Position numbers and translations under genes: made by a program. From Flammeovirgaceae bacterium (GTDB lineage: Bacteria; Bacteroidota; Bacteroidia; Cytophagales; Cyclobacteriaceae): 64,000 bases of DNA. Below the pieces are notes generated by a model that worked only from the letters and a program-made list of their open reading frames with translations, ran no database searches and had not been told where the DNA came from. Below, in pieces: positions 19,892 through 31,122 of the stretch. The stretch spans positions 132,081 to 196,080 of the forward strand of contig JADJMA010000007.1 in assembly GCA_016709845.1 (NCBI GenBank). Reading direction: 5' to 3'. Position 1 is the first letter of the stretch. Every line of letters starts with the position of its first letter.

Positions 19892-20896
19892 TTGATTACG
19901 GGAGCATTGCTGCTTCCGCTTATAGCACTTGGTCAGGATGATAAAAAGCCAACGTTTCCTTTAGAAACTATATATGCCGAGCGGAAGAAGAATCCAACGC
20001 GTAAAGTGCTTCAGCATTTTAAGTTGAGTTTTAGTACTGGGGTTGGCCGAACTTATATGAATCATAAGCTCGATAATTATGGTGTATTTCAGAGTAATGG
20101 AAATGCCCCACGGATTTTTCCAGTAGGCACGGCTACTGATCCACAATATTCTAATTGGATAAATAAAGTTATAGCCGATCCTTTATCGGCACAGCCAGAT
20201 AGCTTTTTAGTAAGTGGTGATACTGCCAAACTTGGGTTTAAAGGGAAAGGATTTAGTATTCCTTTCAATCTTACACTTCAATATGAATTTCTAAAACGCT
20301 TTCGCCTGGGTGGCGGATATTCTTATGAACCTTTGTTCCTGGGTCAGTTTAAACCAACCTATTTTAAGAGTAAAATCGAAGAGTTCAAACCTTCTGATCC
20401 CAATGGTTGGATGCGCAAATTTTATGGTACCGCAGGAGTCTCCTTCTATCGCATCGATAATTTTCTATTTACAGGCGACCTTCAGATCGGAAACTTTAAA
20501 CCCGGCAAAAATTTTGACTCTGATCTTATCATTAAAAAAGGTTTGTATTACAATTTAGGCGTTACGGTAGATTATGAGCTATCAGAAAATCTTCGGGCAT
20601 TTGCCAGACCATCGTATGACTTCAAAAGATATACACTAAGTATACCGGGCAGCGCTCCCATTGTTCATAAAATGAATGCCGCTTATCTTCAGTTCGGTTT
20701 AACCTATTCATTACCTGAGCTTCCACGCTGCTACCTGAAAGATTGCCACATTCAGATCAACCATGCCCATGGCAACAAAGAGTACAGGAGTAGGAGGCAT
20801 CCATTCTTCAAAAAACAGAACCCAGGCTATGGAGAAAACTACCCAACCCTTATAAAATATAAGGGCAAAAATAAGCGCAAGCTAAACCCCTATTAA
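19892..20896 (+). CDS. probable outer-membrane beta-barrel protein
   Basis: About 335 residues with many aromatic/glycine beta-strands (FSIPFNLTLQYEFLK, FRLGGGYSYEPLFLGQF, LYYNLGVTVDYELSENL, AYLQFGLTYSLPE), as in Bacteroidota outer-membrane barrels, plus a basic tail. The first usable start in frame is TTG 19892, but the signal peptide clearly begins upstream, with CTG-AAA-TCC at 19862 where ATG is expected (KSRLSILALLITGALLLPL). A base error at 19862 probably hides the true start. It follows the LpoB/COG3014 pair on the same strand. Confidence 0.6.
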   Translation: MITGALLLPLIALGQDDKKPTFPLETIYAERKKNPTRKVLQHFKLSFSTGVGRTYMNHKLDNYGVFQSNGNAPRIFPVGTATDPQYSNWINKVIADPLSAQPDSFLVSGDTAKLGFKGKGFSIPFNLTLQYEFLKRFRLGGGYSYEPLFLGQFKPTYFKSKIEEFKPSDPNGWMRKFYGTAGVSFYRIDNFLFTGDLQIGNFKPGKNFDSDLIIKKGLYYNLGVTVDYELSENLRAFARPSYDFKRYTLSIPGSAPIVHKMNAAYLQFGLTYSLPELPRCYLKDCHIQINHAHGNKEYRSRRHPFFKKQNPGYGENYPTLIKYKGKNKRKLNPY

Positions 20897-21056
20897 GGCG
20901 CTTCTCCTCCCTTGAACTTGACTAAAACATTACTTAAAAATCATCCTTTTTAGGAGCAAATTTCTCAACTATAATTGGCTAATTTTCTCTACCTTGCGAC
21001 CTTATTTTTAGAGCTATTAAAGGAGCTCCATGACTCAAATTAACCCTAGTTAAAAA

Positions 21057-23560
21057 GTGGCTGACGAAAGCAATAATCCTCCTGCAAGGCAGAACATTAT
21101 CCCATCAATATTGAAGATGAAATGCGTGGCGCCTATATCGATTATTCGATGTCGGTTATTGTTTCACGGGCACTTCCAGATGTGCGTGATGGTCTTAAAC
21201 CAGTGCACCGCAGGGTGTTGTATGGCATGCTCGATCTTGGGGTTAATTATAATAAGCCTCATAAGAAGTCGGCTAGAATTGTAGGAGAGGTTTTGGGTAA
21301 ATACCATCCACATGGAGACTCCTCTGTGTACGACACCATGGTTAGGATGGCACAAGATTGGTCACTCCGATACACCTTGGTTGATGGCCAAGGAAACTTT
21401 GGATCCATTGATGGAGATTCGCCTGCAGCCATGCGTTATACCGAAGCGCGGTTACGCAGGATTGCCGAAGAATTGCTTTCCGATATCAATAAGGAGACTG
21501 TAGACTTTCAATCTAACTTTGATGATTCCTTAACCGAGCCAACGGTACTGCCGGGTAAAGTTCCTAACCTGCTTATCAATGGTTCATCGGGAATTGCCGT
21601 GGGCATGGCTACCAATATGGCTCCGCACAACTTATCTGAAGTTGTAGATGGAATAATTGCATACATTGATAATAAGGAGATTAGCATAGTTGACTTAATG
21701 AAATACATTACCGCTCCTGATTTTCCTACTGGCGGTATTATTTATGGCTATCAAGGGGTGCAAGAAGCCTTTCTTACCGGCCGTGGCAGAATTGTTGTTC
21801 GTGCAAAAGCGGAGATAGTGACCGCTGCAAATGGCCGCGATCAGATTATTGTAACCGAAGTTCCCTATATGGTGAATAAGGCGGTTATGATTGAAAAGAC
21901 AGCCGCACTGATTAACGATAAGAGAATTGAGGGTATTAGCGATATGCGCGATGAATCAGATCGCGATGGGTATCGGGTAGTCTATGACTTAAAGAGAGAT
22001 GCCATTCCGAATATTGTTTTAAACAACCTTTACAAATACACACAGCTTCAATCTTCTTTTGGTGTTAATAATGTGGCCCTTGTTAAGGGAAGGCCACAGA
22101 CCCTTAACCTCAAAGACTTAATTGTTCACTTTGTGGATCACCGGCATGAGGTGGTTGTAAGGCGAACTAAATTTGAACTGAATGAGGCGGAAAAACGAGC
22201 TCATATATTAGAGGGATATTTGATTGCCCTCGATCATTTGGATGAGGTGATTACCTTAATACGTAACTCACGTGATCCCGAAATTGCCAAGCAAGGATTA
22301 ATGTCTCAATTCAATCTTTCCGAAATACAGTCCAAGGCTATTTTGGAAATGCGCCTGCAACGATTGACTGGTCTCGAGCGCGAAAAAATTCAGAATGAGT
22401 ATGATGAGGTAAAAGCTTTGATTGCCCGGTTAAATGAAATCCTGGGTAATGAATCCATTCGTATGGACATCATTAAAGCCGAGCTTGCCGAAATAAAGGA
22501 ACGGTATGGTGATAAGCGTAGAACAGAGGTAGTTCATAGTGATGAGGATATCACACTGGAAGATATGATTGCCAACGAAGAAATGGTAATCACAATTTCT
22601 AATCAGGGTTACATAAAGCGCACCTCACTTTCGGAGTATAGAACTCAGGGAAGAGGTGGTATCTGGTCGAAGGCTGCAGGAAGTAAAGAAGATGACTTTA
22701 CGGAACATCTGTTTATTGCGCAGGCCCATAACTACCTACTTATTTTCACAGAATTTGGAAAAGTGTATTGGAAGAAGGCCTACGAAATCCCAGAGGGGAA
22801 TAAGACTTCCAAGGGCAGGGCGATTCAAAATCTATTGAATATTGAATCGGGTGATCGGGTAAAGGCAGTACTCAATGTGAAAAGCTTAACTGACGAATCC
22901 GACCTTGCTAATACGTTTGTTATATTATGTACCGAACGGGGTACCATCAAAAAGACTTCACTGGAAGCATACTCCAGACCGCGTGCCAATGGAATTACGG
23001 CCATTACCATCAATGAAGGCGACCGTTTGTTAAACGCAGCCTTGACGAATGGCCAGAATGATATTATCATTGCAAAAAGTGAAGGTAAAGCCGTTCGTTT
23101 TAACGAAAGAGATGTTCGCCCTATGGGCAGAACCGCTTCGGGTGTTAGAGGTGTAACGCTTGAATCAGCTGATGACCGCGTTATTGGAATGGTTTGCCTA
23201 AGCCGCGAAAATGCTAATTTGCTAGTGGTATCAGAGAAAGGCTATGGAAAGCGTTCCTTAATTGAGGATTACCGGGTTACTAAAAGGGGAGGGAAAGGTG
23301 TAAAAACCATTAATGTTACAGAAAAAACTGGCAAGCTTGTTGCAATTAAGAGCGTAATAGACAACGATGATCTTATGATCATCAATAAATCGGGAATTAG
23401 TATACGAATTAGTGTGGCAGAGTTACGGGTGATGGGTAGGGCCACACAAGGCGTTCGATTAATTAAGTTGAATGAAGATGATGAGATATCATCCGTAGAA
23501 AAAATTCAAAAAATAGAAGGTGAGGATGTAGCAGAAGCTAACGAACCTGAAAAAGAATAG
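21057..23560 (+). CDS. gyrA: DNA gyrase subunit A
   Basis: Type II topoisomerase subunit that cuts and rejoins DNA in negative supercoiling. The body from 21122 is an intact 812-residue frame: RGAYIDYSMSVIVSRALPD, the quinolone-region HPHGDSSVYDTMVRMAQ (wild-type-like Ser and Asp), active-site Tyr in MRYTEAR, and the C-terminal beta-pinwheel including the GyrA-box-like QGRGGIWS region. The N-terminal ~15 codons are in another frame: from GTG 21057 (VADESNNPPARQNIIP) the frame must shift near 21102 to give INIEDEM-RGAYID. The start codon may be a misread ATG. Translation from 21122 would remove the conserved N-terminal arm. Confidence 0.93.
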
Positions 23561-23598
23561 ACATTAACCTGGACTTAAACTTTAATTTTAACTTGATC

Positions 23599-24820
23599 AT
23601 GAAAAAGAGTGTAATTTTTATTTTACTAATTGGCTTTATTTCTTTTCCGTCTTTGGCGCAGAAAGAAATTAAACCCAGCACTTCGAATGCAGAAAAGGCA
23701 TTACGTGCTGGTAAATATGAAGAAGCCAAGACAATTATTGACGCTACTACTTCCAACCAAAGTTATATGGTGGATAAGAAGGGTGGACCCTCTAAGAATG
23801 CTGCAACAGCGTGGTATTTGCGAGGCTTAATTTATGCTGCATTTGATACAACCAAAGTTGCGAGCGCTAAAGCTCTGGTACCCGATGGATTCCCCACAGC
23901 AAAAGAATCATTCGACAAATCAAAAGAAATCGATAAAGGGGAAACACCCGCTTTCCTAAAAGATGCTGTTGGATTTCCTATAATGAATGATCAGGTAAAT
24001 GCTTATCTGGCTCAAAGCTATTTTAACCATGCGGTTTCTGCTTATCAGGATGACAAAATTATAAAAAGCATTTGAACTTACCGAGCGCACTTTATACTTT
24101 ATTCCTAACGATACGTCCATCCTAATGAATGCAGGAGTATTCTTTGCGCCTTCTGCTGGCGAGTACGACAAGGCCATTAAATTAATCAAGGAATATCAGG
24201 AAAAAGGAGGCACCTCCCCAGATGCCTATGTCATGCTATTCAGCATCTACCGTGATCAGCAGAAGGACAATGAGGCAGCTTTGAAACTTTCTGAAGAATT
24301 GGTAGCTAAGTATCCAAATAACCCAGAGTATCCAAAGTTTCTATTGGACATGTATGTAAAGATGAACAAGCTACCTGAGGCGAAGGAGCTCATGATGAAA
24401 CAAGCTGCAGCCGATCCGCAGAATAAAGAATCACGTTATTTTGTAGGTATTATATGCAGTGAGTTAAATGATCCGGCAGGAGCTAAAAAATGGTTTGAAG
24501 AGGCTATTAAAATTGATCCAACCTACTTTGAGCCTCAATTGGGATTAGCGGAATTGGTCTATCTGGATGCCAAAACGATAAAGGCTGAAATGAATCAATT
24601 GGGTAACTCAAAAGAAGATTTTAATAAGAAAGTGAAGTTGGATAAAGAGTATCAAGATAAGCTTAAGGTAGCTCTTCCGTATTGGACAAATTGCGAAAAA
24701 CTTAGCCCCGATGATGAAAAAGTTTTGGATACTTTGTATCTCATATACGCTGACTTGGAAATGACAGCTGATGTAGCTCGTATAGAAAAGCGAATGAAAG
24801 CGCTTGGATTATTAGATTGA
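23599..24820 (+). CDS. secreted TPR-repeat protein
   Basis: About 406 residues with one frameshift near 24067 in an AAAAA run (DDKIIKK to AFELTERTL). A Sec signal peptide (VIFILLIGFISFPSLAQ) leads to several TPR units: NAEKALRAGKYEEAKTII, YDKAIKLIKEYQEKGG, EAALKLSEELVAKYPN and AKKWFEEAIKIDPTYFE. TPR proteins scaffold complexes in the periplasm; the partner is unknown. I start it at ATG 23599. It follows gyrA by 38 bp, and a strong terminator ends it. Confidence 0.75.
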
Positions 24821-24840
24821 TAGATTTCTTTATTAGTCAT

Positions 24841-24875
24841 AAAAAAAGACCTCAGAAATTTCTGAGGTCTTTTTT
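24841..24875. terminator. terminator between the TPR gene and a convergent membrane-protein gene
   Basis: Near-perfect inverted repeat AAAAAGACCTCAGAAA/TTTCTGAGGTCTTTTT with an A-run on one side and a T-run on the other, so it can act in both directions for the convergent genes on each side. Confidence 0.88.
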
Positions 24876-24905
24876 GTTTAAAAGTGAGGCGACATAACTT
24901 CCCAA

Positions 24906-25310
24906 TTAACTTCGCCATTCAAACACCAGGCATGCCAGCAGCGCTTGTAAGATTCCATAGACTAGCCATGTTACCACCATAAAGGCTGAAATGTCAATAG
25001 CACTAAACGTTAGTAGCAGTACGGGTGCCATTGCGACCAGCCCATAAGTCACAGAAACCTTCAGTGCTTTGGCAACTCCGGTTTCGGTAATTAATTCTTT
25101 AGATCGATTCCAAAACCATAAAATAGCTGCACTCAGTGCAAAGGGGTGTAAATAGAACAACCAATCGGTGTTAAACGAATTAGAACGGAATACCGGGCTA
25201 TAGTATTCTTCAATCAAGACAGGAAAGAATGAGATTAAGCCGTAGAGCAAACCCACGCTAACGATTAGTACCGTAGCGCCTGCCAATAGAATTGTTACAA
25301 AGTTTTTCAT
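24906..25310 (-). CDS. four-helix membrane protein of unknown function
   Basis: A 134-residue protein with four hydrophobic segments (about residues 5-28, 48-66, 85-105 and 110-130) and almost no soluble loops. It resembles small DUF-type membrane proteins of Bacteroidota, but I cannot assign a family. It is divergently transcribed from nifJ, with which it shares a 150-bp upstream region. Confidence 0.6.
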   Translation of the reverse strand: MKNFVTILLAGATVLIVSVGLLYGLISFFPVLIEEYYSPVFRSNSFNTDWLFYLHPFALSAAILWFWNRSKELITETGVAKALKVSVTYGLVAMAPVLLLTFSAIDISAFMVVTWLVYGILQALLACLVFEWRS

Positions 25311-25376
25311 TTTTCTTTTTTAACAAAAGTCATACTTGGGATGCTAAAAGTCAATGGATCAGGTCATAGGCTAAAC

Positions 25377-25388
25377 TGATAAAAATCA
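25377..25388. promoter_or_regulatory. candidate Crp/Fnr-type palindrome upstream of nifJ
   Basis: TGATAAAAATCA has the TGA-N6-TCA core of Crp/Fnr-family operators and is a perfect TGAT/ATCA palindrome. It is centred 78 bp before the nifJ start and 72 bp before the divergent membrane-protein gene. Similar sites stand before nrdJ, korA and a DUF4136 gene. The match is short, so it needs genome-wide support. Confidence 0.4.
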
Positions 25389-25460
25389 TAATTGACACTG
25401 ACTCTCGACAGTACGTGGAGAATAATCAGAGACTAAATTTCCAATACAAAATTTAAAGCC

Positions 25461-28453
25461 ATGGAAACCCAACTCAATTATATAAATACGGATGGTAATT
25501 CTGCCGTTGCCAATATTGCCTATGCTTTTAGTGAAGTAGCAGCCATTTACCCAATAACACCCTCTTCGGACATGGGTGAAAAAGCAGATGCTTGGTCAGC
25601 CGAAGGGCGTAAGAATATTTTTGGTGAGCGGGTAGATGTCGTTCAAATGCAGTCGGAGGGTGGTGCGGCTGGTGCCATTCACGGAGCACTAACCGGTGGT
25701 GCCATGGCCACTACGTTCACTGCCTCGCAAGGCCTGATGTTAATGGTGCCCAACATGTTTAAAATTGCGGGCGAAATGATACCAACGGTTTTTCACGTGT
25801 CGGCCCGATCGTTGGCGTGCCAGGCGCTTTCAATTTTTGGTGATCACTCAGATGTAATGGCTACCCGCGGAACCGGTTTTGCTATGTTATCGTCAGGCAA
25901 TGTGCAGGAGGCGCAGGATCTGGCAGTAATTGCTCACCTCGCCACGTTAGAATCGCAAATACCCTTTCTCCACTTCTTTGATGGTTTTCGCACCTCGCAC
26001 TCGATACAAAAAATTGTTCCTATAGAATATAGTTTGTTGCATGATATGCTCGACATGAAGTATGTCGAAGCTTTCCGAAACAATGCATTAAAGCCTGAGA
26101 CTCCTTTTTGTAAGGTAGGTGCACAAAATCCTGATGTTTATTTTCAAGGCCGGGAGACGGTGAATAAATATTACGATGCCTGCCCTGGAATAGTGAAGAA
26201 GTACATGAATTTGTTTGGAGAGAAGACGGGCCGTTACTACAAACTATTTGAATATGTGGGCGACCCCAAGGCTACTAAAATTCTTATCTCTATGGGGTCT
26301 TCCATTGAGACCATTGAAGAGACTGTCAATTATCTGATTGCTAAAGGTGAAAAGGTAGGCGCTATCAAAGTGAGGTTATATCGGCCTTTTAGCTTACAGG
26401 ATTTTTTGGATGTTGTACCCACCAGTGTTAAGAAAATTGCTGTGCTGGATCGTACCAAGGAGCCCGGCTCTCTGGGAGATCCACTTTTCTTGATGTAGTT
26501 GCCGCACTGCGCACCCGACCTGGAAATTCAAATCATTGGTGGCCGGTATGGGCTCTCCTCGAAAGAGTTCAGCATCTTCTATGGTGAAAGCGGTATTCGA
26601 TCATCTGGATAGCAATGGCTGGCACGGATTTACCGTGGGCATAAACGATGACGTTACGCACAAATCTATTTCTGTCAAGGAAGAAATTGATACCGAGCAG
26701 GAGGGGATTGCACGGTGCAAGTTCTGGGGATATGGATCGGATGGGACCGTTAGTGCAAATAAAAGTGCTATTAAAATTATTGGTGAAAGTACCGACCTAT
26801 TTGTTCAGGGATATTTTCAATATGATTCAAATAAATCTGGTGGCTATACAGTATCGCACCTGCGTTTTGGTAAAAAACCAATTCAATCTGAGTACCTGTT
26901 AAACAAAGTTGACTTTGTTGCCCTACACAGACCACAATATATCGGACAATACGATATTCTTGAAGGTATAACCGAAGGGGGTACGTTTCTGATCAACAGT
27001 AGTCAGAAGCCAGAAAATATTTTCCGACTCTTTACGCGGGATATGCAGGAAACAATTTGGAAGAAAAAGATAAAAGTGTTTGCCATCGATGCATCAACAG
27101 AGATAAAAGAATTGGTACCAGCCGGTTCAGGAGAGTTCGCTGATTTGGTGATTGATCCAATTCTAAGACTTAAGGGTGACACTATTCCGGTTTCTAGAAT
27201 GCCGTTAAACGGTGCTGTACCCACGGGTACAAAGAAACTGGAATATCGGGGCGTACCCGGTAATCCCGCTATATGGATTGATAAACTTGACTTTGTAAAG
27301 GAGCCTTACATTGCTGAGCCCTATATTGAATATCCTCCGAGTTGTTCAGGTTGTGGCGAAGTTCCATACATACATTTAGTAACACAACTCTATGGCGATC
27401 GAATGATGATTGCCAACGCAACGTGTTGCACCTCAATTTATGGAGGCACCTTTCCAACCATACCCTATACAAAAGATAGTAAGGGCAAGGGACCTGCATG
27501 GGCTAATTCTTTATTTGAGGACAATGCTGAGTATGGATTTGGTATGCGTATGGCGGTAGACTCAAACCGCAAACAGTTAAAGACAAATGTTATTGCGTTG
27601 ATACCCTTATTGAATAATGCCCCTTTGCGTAACGCACTCGAAAGGTCTGATGTTATTTGATGAAGTTAATCGGGAAGCAAAAGATCACGCAGATGTTATT
27701 AAGAATTTTCTTGGTGAGGAACGTAAAAGAAGCTCGGGCAAGAAAGAGCTGCGAATACTTCTTGACAAAGTGGCAGAACTGCAAGATTACTTTGTTGACA
27801 AGAGCGTGTGGATTTTTGGTGGTGATGGTTGGGCTTATGATATCGGGTTTGGTGGACTTGATCACGTAATGGCTTCAAATAAAAATGTAAATATTCTGGT
27901 GATGGATACAGAAGTGTATTCCAACACGGAGGTCAGGCATCTAAAGCAACTCCACGCGGTGCTGTAGCCAAGTTTGCTTCTGGATGGTAAAAAACTGAGC
28001 AAAAAGAATCTGGGTTTGATGATGACAACCTATGGCAACGCGTATGTAGCCGTGGTTAATATGGGTATGGATCGTGACAAGACAGCGCTTGCCTTTGTGG
28101 AAGCGGAGAAACACAATGGACCATCGCTCATTATTGCTTACTCACCATGCATTGCCCATGGGTATGATATGAAATATGCGAAGAAGCAATCCGAAAAGGC
28201 TGTTAAGTCTGGTTACTGGCCCATGTATCGATTCAATCCTGAATTGCGTGCCGAAGGTAAAAATCCATTTAGCTGGGATGTACCGGCCACGGAAGACGCG
28301 GTAACTTTTAAAGATTACCTGGAAGAAGAGATCCGATACAAAACGCTCAACTTCTCGAACCCTGTTGAAGCAGATAGACTAAGTAAGCTGGCTATAAAAG
28401 ATAACGAACAGCGGTTTAGTGACATTAAACATTTATCAGATACTCAACCATAA
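25461..28453 (+). CDS. nifJ: pyruvate:ferredoxin (flavodoxin) oxidoreductase, missing the internal ferredoxin domain
   Basis: Oxidises pyruvate with CoA to acetyl-CoA and CO2, passing electrons through TPP and Fe-S clusters to flavodoxin or ferredoxin. The frame shifts near 26490, 26520, 26575, 27620, 27930 and 27975. Domain order: pyrimidine-binding domain (YPITPSSDMGEKAD, near residue 30), transketolase-C-like domain, gamma domain (KAVFDHLDSNGWHGFTVGI), then the TPP/proximal-cluster domain (SCSGCGEVPYIHLVTQLYGD, GGDGWAYDIGFGGLDH, SPCIAHG). Between PTGTKKLEYRG and SCSGCGE there are only ~35 residues. The family normally has ~150 more there, with two CxxCxxCxxxCP clusters. Total ~997 codons against ~1180 usual. 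ATCCTSIYGG has Cys where Gly is expected (27424). It is the first gene of the nifJ-rnf operon. Confidence 0.9.
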
Positions 28454-28465
28454 ACCTTATCACTC

Positions 28466-29508
28466 ATGGTCGATTTAAAAACTAATTATTGTGGACTTGA
28501 ATTAAAGAATCCTATCGTAGTGGGCGCCAGCAATCTTGTTTCAGATATAGATAATCTGGTGAAGTTAGAAAAGCTGGTGCTGCAGCGATTGTATATAAAT
28601 CGTTGTTTGAAGAGCAAATCCAGTTGGAATCCCTGGAGATGGAAAATAAGCAGGAAGCTTATAGTAATTGGGATTCGGAACATGATTCATTCTTTCCAAA
28701 ACTTAAACATGGGGGCCCGGCCGAACATTTATTGAAATTACGCCAGGCCCGTAACGCAATTTCCATTCCGCTAATTGGTAGTTTGAATTGCGTATATCGC
28801 GATACTTGGGTGGAGTATGCAGAGAAGATGGCCGAAACAGGTATTGATGCTCTGGAGTTAAATTTCTACACCAGCGAAGTGGGCTTTGAAACGGATGGAG
28901 CTGCTTTAATAAGGGAGCAGTTAGAAGTTCTAAAGAGTGTACGCAAGTCTATTCGCATTCCGGTTATTGTAAAACTGAGTCCGTTTTATACCAACACACT
29001 TTCGGTAATTTCTAAAATGGATAAAGCGGGGGCTTCTGGCTTTGTTCTCTTTAACAGACTCTTTCAACCCGACATTGACATAGAGAAAGAAATCCATCAT
29101 TATCCTTACAATTTCAGTAGTGAAAATGATAACCGTTTGGCATTACGGTATGCGGGTTTGCTATATAGTAACATTGATGCATCCATTATCAGCAATACAG
29201 GAATTCTATCAGGTAACGATGTCATTAAAATGCTTTTGGCTGGGGCCGATGCCGTTCAGGTTGTAAGTGCAATCTACAAACGGGGTATTCACGTGGTTGA
29301 AACTATGCTGCATGAGATTGAGCAATGGATGGAAAAGAAAAAATATCCATCGATCAATGAATTTAAAGGTAGACTATCAAAAGAAAATATGATTGACCCC
29401 TTTTCGTACAAACGGGCTCAGTATGTCGATATTCTTATGCGCTCAGAAATATTTATGCAATATCATCCCAAGCATGGTGAATTAGAGGACGGTCGTGATG
29501 ATATTTAA
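28466..29508 (+). CDS. dihydroorotate dehydrogenase-like FMN protein linked to nifJ
   Basis: A TIM-barrel protein of ~347 residues related to dihydroorotate dehydrogenases: MVDLKTNYCGLELKNPIVVGASN (FMN phosphate end), PVIVKLSPFYTN (catalytic-face Lys), and SNTGILSGNDVIKMLLAGADAVQVVSA at the C-terminal phosphate site. A frameshift near 28577 in AAAA (EKAGAAAIVYKSLFEEQ restored) splits it. The usual catalytic Cys/Ser base of true PyrD is not evident, so pyrimidine synthesis is doubtful. Bacteroidota often carry this family next to nifJ, which suggests a flavin oxidoreductase fed by the same low-potential carriers. It begins 12 bp after nifJ. Confidence 0.75.
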
Positions 29509-29537
29509 CAATTAGTAACATTAAACTTTAGATAACT

Positions 29538-30047
29538 ATGGCAAAAATTGGAATTTTTTACGGTTCAACAGATGGCAACACCGAACGGGTTGTTACTCAA
29601 ATACAAACTTTATTAGGTGGAGAGCCTGTAGCAGCCTTACATAATGTGAACTCTGCTTCAGCCGATGATATGCAACCTTATTCTTATTTGATTCTGGCTT
29701 GCCCCACTTGGGAGATCGGTCAGTTGCAGGAAGATTGGGATTCATTTATTGATGAATTGCAGGATGTCGATTATACAGGGAAAAAAGTTGCCTATGTAGG
29801 ATTAGGTGACGCGGATGGCTATCCGGATACTTTTATTGATGCTCCGGGAATTATTAATGATCGGATTAAAGATAAAGGTGTAACAGTGGTTGGTCAATGG
29901 CCAACAGAGGGTTATAACTTTGAAGCTTCGAAGGGCGTAGTGGATGGCAAATTTCTTGGATTGGTAATCGATGAAGAGAACCAAAAGGATTTGACTGCAG
30001 GGAGAATTGAGAAGTGGGTGGGTATAATTAAGCCTGAGTTTCAATAA
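29538..30047 (+). CDS. fldA: flavodoxin (long-chain)
   Basis: An intact 169-residue FMN electron carrier. The phosphate loop GSTDGNTERV lies near residue 9, the FMN-stacking aromatic loops are in PTWEIGQLQEDWD and GLGDADGYPD, and the ~20-residue loop of long-chain flavodoxins is present (GQWPTEGYNFEASK). It is expected to accept electrons from NifJ and pass them to Rnf or the DHODH-like enzyme. Its position between nifJ and the rnf genes supports that role. Flavodoxin in place of ferredoxin suggests adaptation to low iron. Confidence 0.92.
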   Translation: MAKIGIFYGSTDGNTERVVTQIQTLLGGEPVAALHNVNSASADDMQPYSYLILACPTWEIGQLQEDWDSFIDELQDVDYTGKKVAYVGLGDADGYPDTFIDAPGIINDRIKDKGVTVVGQWPTEGYNFEASKGVVDGKFLGLVIDEENQKDLTAGRIEKWVGIIKPEFQ

Positions 30048-30055
30048 TAAATACA

Positions 30056-31122
30056 ATGGCCGAGATCAGGTTCAAGAAGCCCATCTATCCGGTTAGTAAC
30101 TCGCTGCGAAATTACCTGCGAGTTACTAACCGTGAAATTGATGTGCCCATTTCGTATCAGGACCTGACACACGCCAATAGTACGATTGCTCTCTTGGATA
30201 AGAAGGGTAAAGATACATTATGGGAAACCATGATTTATTCTGAATCTGATAGACAGTTTATTCATGAAGGATTACGTAAGGTGTATGCGCAATTAAAAGT
30301 AGGTGGCGATACTTCTGTGATCGACCACCTTTTTATTGAGCGGGTGGACTATTGCTTGTATGCCAATACGCATCCCTTCCGGATTCGCATTGTGAATAAG
30401 TTGAACGATTTGTTTGACTATTTCTACCTCAAGCAAACCGATGCATCGCGTGTTTATGGTATGGAGCTCGAGCATTTGCTTTCCCCGAACAAAATCAATT
30501 ACCTGGTGAAAGGTGATACCTTCATGGAAGAACATATCCAGGGAATTCCGGGCGATACCTTCATTCATCATTACCTGATGGAAAACACAAATTACAATCC
30601 CATTCGGATAGCCAAGGAGTTTGTAAAGTTCAATGAACGTAGCCTGGTACAATTACTTGGTGACATGCGTAGAGATAATTTTGTTGTTGAGATCATTCCT
30701 GATTTTGATGAACTTCATTTCAGGCTGAGGTCGATTGATTTTGACCAGGAATGTTATGAAGGAAGTAGCCGTATTTACATGCCTCAATATTTTAAGGAGA
30801 ATAATCCGATTATTGATTTAGGTTTTAAAACGATGTCTCCGGTATTGGAATTACAATATCAAAAAGAAGAAAACGAATGCGGCTTCGAAACAGAGTGAAT
30901 ACTTCGTATGGTCAACTTAATTCGTTGTTGGATTCTATGGCACAAGACGAACTATCAAAACAAGAAAACATAATCCAACTTAAAAACGAATTGGCTGAAC
31001 TTTATCAGGATGATGAATTTCTAAGTAAGGATACGATGGGACAACTTGTTCGTACAAGTTTGCGCATGCTGGAGAAATATCCGGTGCGAAATAGATTAAG
31101 ATCAAAACCGGTGCTTACATGA
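30056..31122 (+). CDS. uncharacterised protein between flavodoxin and rseC-rnf
   Basis: Starts at ATG 30056, 8 bp after fldA. The first frame codes ~275 residues without membrane helices, signal peptide or Cys clusters. It is acidic/aromatic and includes FIERVDYCLYANTHPFRIRIVNKLNDLFDYF-like helices (shown in part) and DNFVVEIIPDFDELHFRL. Near 30865 the frame shifts and continues with RRKRMRLRNRVN, then a helical tail DSMAQDELSKQENIIQLKNEL ending at 31122. I read one ~355-residue protein, but a separate 81-residue gene from 30877 is possible. Its stop overlaps the rseC start (ATGA). I recognise no family. The position inside the operon suggests a role in assembly, regulation or electron transfer for NifJ/Rnf. 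Confidence 0.6.

Noticed and set aside
21122..23560. A gyrA start at the internal ATG 21122
   Set aside because: Sequence upstream in another frame (INIEDEM preceded by ADESNNPPARQNIIP) is the conserved N-terminus, so the start is at 21057 with an indel between.
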